Assembly (NCBI GenBank): GCA_037441765.1
Contig: JBBIRM010000079.1
Location: 1-12,311, forward strand
Length of the DNA: 12,311 nucleotides
Direction of reading: 5' to 3'
Origin: JBBIRM01 sp037441765
Lineage (GTDB): Bacteria; Desulfobacterota; BSN033; UBA1163
The notes below the pieces were generated by a model. The model made no database searches. It saw nothing but the letters and a program-made list of their open reading frames with translations, and was not told the origin of the DNA. Both the position numbers and the translations under genes were made by a program. Numbering within the stretch: the stretch's first letter is position 1; each line of letters begins with the position of its first letter. Below, in pieces: positions 1 through 5,888 of the stretch.

Positions 1-712
1 TGGCAACCTCTTTGGTTCCTTTGGTGAGTTTTCGAATAGGGATATGGATGAGGCGTACAATAAACCCTGCAAAGAGAAGAGCCGTGATAAAAATCATCAA
101 ACTTGAGAATAGAACCATTTTCTTCTGAGTTTTTTTCGTCTCTTCGTCAACCGATTTTAAAGACATCTTCACATCTAAGAGGCCAAGGAGTTTGTCTTTG
201 GAAGAATGGGCGTGGCACTCCGCATTATAACAGTCGGGTTCGTTCTCAATTGGATTGATAAGCCCCAGAATTCGGTAACCATCAGGCGAATTGAAGATTC
301 GAATCCTGTTTTTTGGACTAAGGGATATAGGGGCAGGCTCTTTCCCATGGCAGACATAGCATTGCTCCGCATTCTTGTCAACCTGGGTGCCAATCTCAGA
401 TAAGTTGTCTGAGAATGCAATCCCGCCTGGTTTATTATAGATTCGTATCCCCTCCACTCCGCTCTCTTTGGCAATTGTCATGATAATTTGAGAGAGATTT
501 TCTCTATCATTCTTGAGCATTGAATACCGGGTGGATCGTTTGATGAGGTCGCTGGCCTGAATGGCACTATTTATCACGCTTTCATTAAGATGTTGGGTAT
601 AGGAGGAGATGTTAAAGTACATGATTCCCGAAAAGGAGATAACGAGGAGGACAACTAATAACACATATAATTTAAAACTTAAACTCCTCGGTATAAACAA
701 TAACCTTTTCAC
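1..712 (-). CDS. Haem-c-type sensor histidine kinase, N-terminal part (cut by window edge)
   Basis: Reading the minus strand from a GTG at 712-710 gives 237 codons that stay open to the window edge. GAGGA at 725-721, eight bases upstream, supports this start. Seen: a first membrane helix (about residues 15-33), a periplasmic sensor region (about 35-198) and a second helix (about 199-219). A HAMP-like start follows (IHIPIRKLTKGTKEVA), and the sequence runs off the window before any kinase domain. The sensor region has a classic c-type haem motif CYVCH (118-122) and a second Cys pair with His in CX4CH spacing (161-167). This pattern (CxxCH, then CxxxxCHAH, then a 'LLGLLDV' strand before helix two) is familiar from haem-binding sensor kinases or chemoreceptors of anaerobic deltaproteobacteria. 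It probably reads redox state or a gas ligand at the periplasmic face. It follows the redox operon on the same strand after a 171-bp gap, so it may regulate it. The output domain is inferred; a chemoreceptor is the alternative. Confidence 0.82.
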   Translation of the reverse strand, partial: MKRLLFIPRSLSFKLYVLLVVLLVISFSGIMYFNISSYTQHLNESVINSAIQASDLIKRSTRYSMLKNDRENLSQIIMTIAKESGVEGIRIYNKPGGIAFSDNLSEIGTQVDKNAEQCYVCHGKEPAPISLSPKNRIRIFNSPDGYRILGLINPIENEPDCYNAECHAHSSKDKLLGLLDVKMSLKSVDEETKKTQKKMVLFSSLMIFITALLFAGFIVRLIHIPIRKLTKGTKEVA

Positions 713-883
713 CCTATTTATCCTCTGTCCTAAATTCAAGCCCGTTGACTAATCTTTACCATATTTTCGAATCACCATCAATGGGAAAATTACCCATAAA
801 CCCTTTACGTTTCCTGGATATCTGTAAAGAAGATATGATCCTAAAGGTCTCGATGGGGCGGGGGAAAATCCTCCTGATTAAGC

Positions 884-1333
884 CTATGGTTCAATTTCAA
901 CTCTGTGCTTAGGCTTGGATAGAGTCTTTTTATCTTTCCTGAGAAAATGATTGACCAGTTGAATATACCGGCTTGGTTCCATTAATGTTTTTAATTCCGG
1001 AATGATCACCCCCCCATCCTGCATGGTAATCCCAAGTTGCCTCCGATTTGGGTTGTTGGCAAGGTCGGAAATCACCATCTCTCTGAGACGCCTCCACTCC
1101 TCTTTATACCAAGAAAGGGCTTCTTCACCAAAAAGAAAAGATTTTTGGTCTCGTTGGAAATTCTTAGGTTTCATTGTAACTAAAAATCCTTCCCCAAGAG
1201 GATCATCACGGAGGAGTCCAGGATTTTCCTTCAGCCTTTGATTAACGGAGAGGATAATTCCACTAATGGGAGAAAGGATATAGGAAATCCCCCCTCCTGA
1301 ATGATGGAACATAGGTCCTCTCCCTGAATCCAC
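884..1333 (-). CDS. GcvH-like protein with Cys-rich N-terminus, C-terminal part (downstream of frameshift)
   Basis: This frame holds the second half of the gene that begins at 1755. Meaningful sequence starts at about 1294-1288; the 15 codons before it are an out-of-frame overlap. From there it reads GGISYILSPISGIILSVN, the hairpin core of an H-protein lipoyl-like domain, and then 'PLGEGFLVTMKP', matching the GWL-(I/V)K segment of the two sister proteins. A C-terminal helical extension with LGITMQDGGVIIPELKTL follows, equivalent to LGLVYQDGGPIVDGMAKSL in the gene at 1813-2508. The canonical lipoyl-lysine position falls on glycine, so lipoylation is not expected. The gene ends at TAG (886-884), with TAA two codons further on. 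Translation as a separate protein from the Met at 1333 is unlikely: no ribosome site is evident and the start would fall inside the domain. Confidence 0.7.
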   Translation of the reverse strand: MDSGRGPMFHHSGGGISYILSPISGIILSVNQRLKENPGLLRDDPLGEGFLVTMKPKNFQRDQKSFLFGEEALSWYKEEWRRLREMVISDLANNPNRRQLGITMQDGGVIIPELKTLMEPSRYIQLVNHFLRKDKKTLSKPKHRVEIEP

Positions 1334-1755
1334 CGTCTTCCAGGTAAAGGAAGGATAACAACCCTAATATCCATTAAAAGGTTTGCTAAAAAATAATCTA
1401 TTCCAATCCGAACCTCTTCAGCCTTTTCGACTTTAATCCAGGTATGTCCTGGATGATAGAAAAGGTCCTCTTTAAGATTGAATAACTCTTCCTCTCCTTT
1501 TTCTTCAATGTAGGGAATTCCTTCTACTTGTTCTGGTATTTTTAGATCCCCCCCCACTGAAGAGTTCAAATCTGTCAGAAGGTCCGCCGAGACATTCCTT
1601 AACTCCCAATACAGAGGACACCGATCACACTGAAGATTGTACTTACATAGTTTATAAGCAATCATCCCCGCAGTCATCCAGATACATTTTAGTTCCTTTT
1701 CGGGAAAGATCGCATAGCCTTCGTCTGCTTTTTGGGAATCTATCTTTTTCTCCAT
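1231..1755 (-). CDS. GcvH-like protein with Cys-rich N-terminus, N-terminal part (frameshifted)
   Basis: Starts at ATG 1755 behind a modest Shine-Dalgarno-like GAGTGGGG. Residues 24-46 hold four cysteines (CIWMTAGMIAYKLC, then CDRC; C24, C37, C43, C46). I recognise this motif from H-protein-like proteins of anaerobes; it could bind zinc or an Fe-S cluster, which is inference. The lipoyl-like domain begins at YHPGHTW (100-106), equivalent to YYHLGHSW and YYHNGHAW in the two sister genes, and runs through GRRWIQGEDLCSII. After residue 156 the frame leaves the family pattern (FPISFLPLVELSSPLIKG) and soon stops, while the expected continuation lies in the -1 frame. Joined, the product is about 290 residues. 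Unlike its sisters it has no N-terminal membrane helix, so it should be cytoplasmic. It lies 57 bp after the gene at 1813-2508, in the same operon. Confidence 0.75.
   Translation of the reverse strand: MEKKIDSQKADEGYAIFPEKELKCIWMTAGMIAYKLCKYNLQCDRCPLYWELRNVSADLLTDLNSSVGGDLKIPEQVEGIPYIEEKGEEELFNLKEDLFYHPGHTWIKVEKAEEVRIGIDYFLANLLMDIRVVILPLPGRRWIQGEDLCSIIQEGGFPISFLPLVELSSPLIKG
1288..1294 (-). other. Frameshift point: G6 run in slippery-heptamer register
   Basis: On the coding strand the sequence is GAG GGG GGA TTT in the upstream frame. The heptamer G GGG GGA (1294-1288) has the X XXY YYZ layout used in -1 frameshifting; a -1 slip gives GGG GGG ATT and restores the H-protein fold. The run is preceded directly by CAGGAG, which resembles a Shine-Dalgarno sequence. 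One extra G in the run would also join the frames. A homopolymer sequencing or assembly error, or a real one-base deletion, is the simplest reading; programmed frameshifting is possible but unproven. Confidence 0.75.
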
Positions 1756-1812
1756 TTGTATTCCCCACTCAATAAACTCTTTTATATGATTTCCTGATAA
1801 GGTTTTTTTAAT

Positions 1813-2508
1813 CTAACTTTCAGAAACCAAGAAGAAATCTTTTATAATCTCATCCCATTTCTCTCTATCTAAACTCTTGGCCATTCCATCGACAATCGGA
1901 CCGCCATCTTGATAGACCAGACCCAGGTTATAATTCATTCTCGAAAGTAAATTTTCTCTTACCTCCTCCATCCATTTCTTTGCCAAAGCTCCTTGGAGAA
2001 GATTCCTTTTATTAACAGAAAACCTTGGCGTTTCCACTTTAATGAGCCAATTATGATAGGGATCCTTATTAATTCTTTCAGGGGATTGGAGGACTTCCTC
2101 ATTGATGGCAACCACCTTCCCATCCACAGGCGAAAGCATATCGATTATCTTCGAATCCACTTTTAACATCCATCCCTTATCTCCTTGTTGAATCGTCGAG
2201 CCAATCTTAGGGAGCATAATTTCATCAATCTTTCCCACCAATTTTTGAGCAAAATCATCCATCCCCACCTTCACCAAATATCGATCCTCTGGGATGGCCC
2301 AACTATGACCCAAGTGATAGTAGTATGTTTCGGGGAGACGGAACCATCCGTTGAGCGAAGGGACAATTCTTTCAGTGGCTTCGATGACTGCTCTAACAGG
2401 CTTGTTGAGATATCTCCAGAAAAGAATGAAAAGGAGTAGGAAGCCGATCACCAAGAGATACTCGATATGTTTTGTGGCAAAAATGTCTACATAGCTGAAA
2501 CCTTCCAT
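1813..2508 (-). CDS. Membrane-anchored GcvH-like (degenerate lipoyl domain) protein
   Basis: A 231-residue protein whose ATG at 2508 is preceded by a strong AGGAGG site. A membrane helix spans about residues 16-31 and is followed by basic residues (WRYLNKPVR), suggesting the main domain faces the cytoplasm. The H-protein-like domain runs from YYYHLGHSW (62-70) through VGMDDFAQKLVGKID and QQGDKGWMLKV to MLSPVDGKVVAIN (124-136). A C-terminal helical extension (about 165-231) carries LGLVYQDGGPIVDG. Glycine-cleavage H protein carries lipoate on a lysine seven residues before the S/A-P turn; that position here is Ser119, with Lys120 next to it. Lipoylation is therefore doubtful. Its start overlaps the last 22 bases of the proposed NrfD continuation, fitting translational coupling. 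It is probably an accessory or structural partner of the HybA/NrfD complex; the role is inferred. It ends at TAG, the only in-frame stop before the next gene. Confidence 0.82.
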   Translation of the reverse strand: MEGFSYVDIFATKHIEYLLVIGFLLLFILFWRYLNKPVRAVIEATERIVPSLNGWFRLPETYYYHLGHSWAIPEDRYLVKVGMDDFAQKLVGKIDEIMLPKIGSTIQQGDKGWMLKVDSKIIDMLSPVDGKVVAINEEVLQSPERINKDPYHNWLIKVETPRFSVNKRNLLQGALAKKWMEEVRENLLSRMNYNLGLVYQDGGPIVDGMAKSLDREKWDEIIKDFFLVSES

Positions 2509-2699
2509 TGCGGAGCCTCCTTTCTTAGGGCAATACCCTTCTCAACGGTTTTTTCTTCAAGAACCCACTCTGGCGATTCCCTTAAGACAGGCATTCGATT
2601 TACAACCCAACGGAATACCCATATCTCAGTGAAAATGATGGAAAGGGTAATTACAATCTCCATCCAAGAGGGAATATATCGTTCACTAAGAGGGACATA
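2487..2699 (-). pseudogene. C-terminal continuation of the NrfD/HybB protein after an in-frame TAG
   Basis: Directly after the TAG at 2702-2700, in the same frame, 70 further codons are open to a TAG at 2489-2487. They encode YVPLSERYIPSWMEI, a hydrophobic stretch (VITLSIIFTEIWVF) and RWVVNRMPVLRE. From memory of the family, '(R)Y-x-PSWMEI ... helix ... NRMPVL' is the usual C-terminal end of HybB/HmcC-type proteins, coming right after the NRLN-x(n)-AF segment that ends the upstream part. The fragment lacks a plausible start of its own: the first ATG (2663) cuts into the motif and has no ribosome site. I therefore read it as the last helix and tail of the NrfD gene, separated by a nonsense codon. 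Recoding, readthrough or sequence error are alternatives. Its end overlaps the next gene by 22 bases, as is normal for a coupled operon gene. Confidence 0.75.
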
Positions 2700-3779
2700 C
2701 TATTTAAAGGCAATGATTGAATAGTTGAGTCGATTGATGATAATGCCTATCATGGAGAGTATGGCTGCCATTTTAATGACCGTTAAATTTTGATACCTAA
2801 CGCCATGAAGGAATAGAACACAGGGGAGCAATACAAGACCGATGATCTCGATAAGATACCATGTTCCCATTGGGGTGGCTAAAAGCGGCCATTGTTTACC
2901 ATGGATGAGGATAAGTACCTTCATGAAGAAATAGACAAACAATGCCCCTGCACACCCCTTCCCTAACCCGATGAGAATCCGGTCAAATGAGGCTTGATGC
3001 TCAGGGTCTATTTGGTTGCTAAAAACTTTATGACTGATGCTCCCTTCGAAAATGACCATTGAAAGCCCAGCAAAGATGCTTGAGACAAAGAAAAGAACAG
3101 GAATAAATTCTGTATACCAGAGGGGATGAATCTTATCTTTTGCCATTAAAAATAGGGCACCCAGGCCGGATTGATGGAGGGTAGAAAGGGCGATCCCAAA
3201 GATCACTGCCCCAATGGTTAAAGAAGCCAAAATTTTCCTGATCCTTCTCAATCCGAGCCATTCTGCAATGGTTGGAGAGAATTCAATGAAAAGAGAGATC
3301 ATATAGAGTAAAAAGTGCCAGGAGACAAGAAAGAGCACTGAGTTGACCCCAAACTTATTTCCAATAATTGGGTTCACGATATTCCACCATCGTCCCAGGT
3401 CAAGGAAGATGGCCCCAGCGTAAAATACATAAGCGAGAAATCCATTTAGAATCGTTGCCCTCACGACAGGATGGTATTTCTCTGAACGGAGGATGTAAAC
3501 GACAAAGGTTAGAATATAGGCTCCCCCAGCAAAGGCAACTCCTACCATAACGTCAAAACCGATCCAAATCCCCCAAGGAAACTCTTGTGAAAGGTTAGTG
3601 ACCGATCCCAACCCCTTTATTAATCGAAGGAGAACCAGCATAGCACCAAGGAGGATGATGGGAAAAGAGATGACGTTAAAGGGAGTAAGGATTTTTCCTT
3701 TGGGTTTGAGTTCTTTCCAGATAAACTGAGAAATATCTTTTAAACTTTTCATTTCTCTAAAGGTGGTAATTTCGTTCAT
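2700..3779 (-). CDS. NrfD/HybB-type quinone-interacting membrane subunit (stops early at TAG)
   Basis: A 359-residue polytopic membrane protein of the NrfD/PsrC superfamily, closest in feel to HybB and HmcC. These subunits exchange electrons between a partner ferredoxin and the membrane quinone pool, some with charge translocation. Seen: about nine hydrophobic helices beginning near residue 34, and the family segments WGIWIGFDVMVGVAFAGGAY (69-88), RATILNGFLAYVFYAGAIFLDLGR with its Asp-Leu-Gly-Arg, and LSTLHQSGLGALF. The ATG at 3779 overlaps the stop of the ferredoxin gene (ATGA), which indicates coupled synthesis of the two subunits. The frame stops at TAG (2702-2700) immediately after NRLNYSIIAFK, yet a matching C-terminal helix continues in the same frame to 2487. 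The intact product would be about 430 residues with one more helix. As written, the last helix is lost and the subunit may be non-functional. Confidence 0.88.
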   Translation of the reverse strand: MNEITTFREMKSLKDISQFIWKELKPKGKILTPFNVISFPIILLGAMLVLLRLIKGLGSVTNLSQEFPWGIWIGFDVMVGVAFAGGAYILTFVVYILRSEKYHPVVRATILNGFLAYVFYAGAIFLDLGRWWNIVNPIIGNKFGVNSVLFLVSWHFLLYMISLFIEFSPTIAEWLGLRRIRKILASLTIGAVIFGIALSTLHQSGLGALFLMAKDKIHPLWYTEFIPVLFFVSSIFAGLSMVIFEGSISHKVFSNQIDPEHQASFDRILIGLGKGCAGALFVYFFMKVLILIHGKQWPLLATPMGTWYLIEIIGLVLLPCVLFLHGVRYQNLTVIKMAAILSMIGIIINRLNYSIIAFK

Positions 3780-4657
3780 CTTATTCTTCCTCCTTTTCTT
3801 TCTCCCTCATGTTTGGTTAATGCATTCACGCCAATCAGGAAAGAAGGCCAGAGAAGGAGCACTAGGGGGACTGCGTAGAGGAACCCTTTTGTATATTCAG
3901 GATAAGAAGTAGTTCCGAGATCTGTCCTAAAACCTATTTGTTCAAAAGGAACCTTAGAGAGATAGATTATCCCTGTTCCACCAACTTCATGTTCTCCATA
4001 AATGTGAGGGATATAATTGCCTGGGTTTTTATATATCCTTCGCCTTGCCTCCTCAAGGAGTTCCCTCCTCGGTCCAAAGAGAAGCGCTTCCTCTGGGCAA
4101 TTCTCACCACAAGCAGGCCTCTCTCCCTTTTTAAGTCTTTCCCAGCACATATTACATTTTTGAATCTTAGGATTTGCGCTATGAAACTCAAATTTTGGAA
4201 TCTCAAAAGGACAGGAGGGCATGCAGTATCGGCAACCCATACAGTTGGTATCCCAAGTGACAGGACCTTCTTTCCTTTTTTCCATCGCCTTAACCAAACA
4301 GGCAGCCACGCATCCGGGTTGATTGCAGTGCATGCATTGCCTCTTAACAAACACCTCGCCTTTTTCTGTTTCATATCTGTTGACTACCGTCCATTGATCA
4401 ACCGTGGTCTTACGCTCTTTTTCAAATACGGATGAATCATTAATATCTGGAACTGGCAAGTGATTGGCCTCTGCGCAGGCAACTTCACAGGAGCGGCATC
4501 CTATGCACCGCGTTGTATCAACCAGAATGCCTAAAAATTCAGTTTTGGGGAAATTCAATTCTCCTCTGGAGGGATTTGGTAAAAACAGGTTTCCTGAAAG
4601 TGCTCCTCCAACTCCTATCCCGAATAACCTTAGGAAACTACGTCTATCGATTCCCAT
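3776..4657 (-). CDS. Tat-exported 4x[4Fe-4S] ferredoxin subunit, HybA/HmcB type
   Basis: A 293-residue iron-sulfur protein that would pass electrons between a periplasmic donor or acceptor and the NrfD-type membrane subunit encoded next. A twin-arginine signal (DRRSFLRLFG, residues 4-13) opens the protein, followed by a hydrophobic stretch. Four cluster motifs are visible: C51-C54-C57-C61 (CIGCRSCEVAC), C108-C111-C116-C120, C139-C142-C145-C149 (CMGCRYCMPSCP) and C168-C171-C183-C187. A C-terminal membrane helix (about 258-279, FLYAVPLVLLLWPSFLIGV) is typical of HybA and would anchor the protein at the periplasmic face. ATG at 4657 has a GAGGAG site seven bases upstream. The stop overlaps the next start by four bases. 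No catalytic subunit (hydrogenase or molybdoenzyme) or multihaem cytochrome lies in the window, so the electron partner is unknown. Confidence 0.92.
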   Translation of the reverse strand: MGIDRRSFLRLFGIGVGGALSGNLFLPNPSRGELNFPKTEFLGILVDTTRCIGCRSCEVACAEANHLPVPDINDSSVFEKERKTTVDQWTVVNRYETEKGEVFVKRQCMHCNQPGCVAACLVKAMEKRKEGPVTWDTNCMGCRYCMPSCPFEIPKFEFHSANPKIQKCNMCWERLKKGERPACGENCPEEALLFGPRRELLEEARRRIYKNPGNYIPHIYGEHEVGGTGIIYLSKVPFEQIGFRTDLGTTSYPEYTKGFLYAVPLVLLLWPSFLIGVNALTKHEGERKGGRIR

Positions 4658-4681
4658 TTTTCACTCCTCTTTTTTTATTTC

Positions 4682-4768
4682 TCAACGGGAGACGTGTCGC
4701 TTTCTCTCTACTACCTCTTTAATCTCAATCAAGGCAACAACAGTCAATAACACTAAGATGGGTACCAT
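4682..4768 (-). CDS. 28-residue single-helix membrane peptide
   Basis: A short open frame between the first GcvH-like gene and the ferredoxin gene. It begins with ATG at 4768, seven bases after a perfect AGGAGG (4782-4777), and ends at TGA (4684-4682), 24 bases before the ferredoxin start. The product starts MVPILVLLTVVALIEI and ends with a charged tail (KEVVERKRHVSR). One helix with a basic C-terminus predicts outside-N, inside-C orientation, the same pattern as the start of the neighbouring 5491 gene (MVIILVLLTILLAI). The strong ribosome site, operon position and clean layout make it probably a real small protein. It may be an accessory subunit of the membrane complex; no family is recognised. 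Confidence 0.65.
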   Translation of the reverse strand: MVPILVLLTVVALIEIKEVVERKRHVSR

Positions 4769-4792
4769 AGATTTATCCTCCTTTCTCTCCAA

Positions 4793-5491
4793 TCACTCTG
4801 GAGAAGAACGGAATAGTTGAGTCACCAATATCCTCCACCATCTCTCATCTAATTTTTCGGCTGCGCAGGAGAGGATCTCCTCCCCATCACCATAAACGGT
4901 TCCAAGGTTTTCATGATTGAACGAAGATCTTAGTTTGGCCTTCATTTGATCAAAGTGTATTTTCATTTGAAGAGAATCCATTAATTTGGGCAACTCTTCT
5001 GCCAAAGCCTTTGGTTTAATTTTCAGTATCCAACCTTCTTCATAAGGAGAACGATTTATAAGAGAAGGATCTTTTATTAATTTCTCATTAACCTCTATCA
5101 CCGTCCCACCTAAAGGGGAGAGTTGTTTTAATTTTCTTTGACCGTGGCGAATCTTCCAGACCACCTCTCCTTGATTTAATTTTTTCCCAGGGGCAGGAGG
5201 TTCAATCTCCTCAATATTTCCCATTATCTTTTGAGTAAGGTCATCGACCCCTATTTTGACGAGATCCTTTTCTTCAAGTTTTACCCATGCATGTCCATTG
5301 TGGTAATAGTATTCCTTGGGGAAATATAGGCCATTTGATTTTGTGTGCCCACTTAAAACTGAAGAAATCGAAACATTCCTCTCCTCAGTCAAAGTAAGGG
5401 GAACCTCCTCCTTAGTTCGGGCCATTCGGTGTCTTAAAAGTTCAATTGAGATTGCCAATAAGATCGTTAAAAGAACCAGGATAATAACCAT
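4793..5491 (-). CDS. Membrane-anchored GcvH-like (degenerate lipoyl domain) protein, first gene of redox operon
   Basis: A 232-residue protein starting at ATG 5491, seven bases after AGGAGG (5505-5500). A membrane helix covers about residues 2-19 and is followed by basic residues (RHRMARTK), so the globular part should be cytoplasmic. After a linker, the H-protein-like domain runs from EYYYHNGHAWVK (60-71) through IGVDDLTQKIMGNIEEI and NQGEVVWKIRHG to QLSPLGGTVIEVN (123-135). A C-terminal extension carries NLGTVYGDGEEIL, where the sister genes have QDGG. The residue at the canonical lipoyl-lysine position (seven before the S-P turn) is Gln118; Lys120 and Lys122 are nearby but misplaced. It is unlikely to act as a glycine-cleavage carrier, and no gcvP or gcvT is nearby. 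Probably a scaffold or assembly partner of the HybA/NrfD complex, by inference. Confidence 0.82.
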   Translation of the reverse strand: MVIILVLLTILLAISIELLRHRMARTKEEVPLTLTEERNVSISSVLSGHTKSNGLYFPKEYYYHNGHAWVKLEEKDLVKIGVDDLTQKIMGNIEEIEPPAPGKKLNQGEVVWKIRHGQRKLKQLSPLGGTVIEVNEKLIKDPSLINRSPYEEGWILKIKPKALAEELPKLMDSLQMKIHFDQMKAKLRSSFNHENLGTVYGDGEEILSCAAEKLDERWWRILVTQLFRSSPE

Positions 5492-5530
5492 TTTTATTAC
5501 CTCCTTTATTTAGTTTTCACTTAAATTCTT

Positions 5531-5548
5531 CTCAAAAATTAGGCCAAG
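5531..5548 (-). promoter_or_regulatory. Sigma-54-like promoter match upstream of the redox operon
   Basis: On the minus strand, TTGGC (5547-5543) and TTG (5535-5533) stand in the spacing of a -24/-12 element (TGGC-N7-TTG). The conserved GC of the -12 box is GA here, which weakens the match. Transcription would begin near 5520, leaving a leader of about 28 bases that contains the AGGAGG site. No convincing sigma-70 pair was noticed in this AT-rich stretch, but chance matches are easy there. Confidence 0.3.
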
Positions 5549-5727
5549 GATTAGTTTTTTTTTAAAAAAATTAAATAAGTTAAAAATCATAAGTAAATTC
5601 AAAAAATTATAAATCATATATAAATGAAAAAAAATTGAATGAATCATTGAGTCTAAAATCAATAACGTTGAAATTTTTTACAAAAAAATTTTTATTTTTT
5701 TAACTGATTATAATTTAAACAGTTTTT

Positions 5728-5771
5728 ATTGTTGAAAAAATTTACACTTAAATGTAAATTTTTTCAACAAT
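5728..5771. terminator. Perfect 19-bp inverted repeat with 6-base loop
   Basis: ATTGTTGAAAAAATTTACA (5728-5746) and its exact reverse complement (5753-5771) flank a CTTAAA loop. It lies 118 bases after the nspC stop in the direction of transcription and upstream of the redox operon. The stem is almost all A/T, so it is not a classic GC-rich terminator, but the length and perfection make a stable hairpin. A terminator or insulator between the two leftward operons is likely; a dyad operator is the alternative. Confidence 0.5.
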
Positions 5772-5888
5772 CTCGAAGAATTTATCCTTGAACTATTGAG
5801 TTTGGATTATTGAGATATAAGATTCTTTTGAAATATTAGAAGGTTTAAAAAGGATTTAAGGTAAGCAGTTAAGGTTGAGGATAGTTTA

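Larger units (their letters stand above)
5492..5888. other. AT-rich intergenic region between nspC and the redox operon
   Basis: About 400 bases with no credible gene on either strand. It holds the end region of the nspC transcript, a perfect 19-bp hairpin (5728-5771), long A and T tracts (about 5550-5720) and the promoter and ribosome site of the leftward redox operon. The A/T content is clearly above that of the flanking genes. The tracts could bend DNA or bind nucleoid proteins, which is inference. Confidence 0.6.

Noticed and set aside
790..815. ATGGG-AATTTT-CCCAT type hairpin between the third GcvH-like gene and the sensor gene as a terminator
   Set aside because: Stem of five to six pairs and no following T-run on the transcribed strand.
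1756..1815. Fusion of the second and third GcvH-like genes, which are in the same frame with only a TAG between them
   Set aside because: The second protein ends at a normal family position, and the third has its own start with a modest ribosome site, so same-frame placement is probably chance.
2487..2702. TAG recoded as pyrrolysine throughout the window
   Set aside because: Genes outside this operon end in TAA, TAG acts as a believable stop for two operon genes, and no pyrrolysine machinery is seen; kept only as a possibility for the NrfD site.
2185..2724. Plus-strand open frames opposite the GcvH-like and NrfD genes
   Set aside because: They are antisense shadows of clearly recognisable minus-strand proteins and show no family motifs or ribosome sites.
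4793..5491. True glycine cleavage system H protein (gcvH)
   Set aside because: Membrane anchor, extra C-terminal domain, missing lipoyl lysine, and no other glycine cleavage gene nearby.
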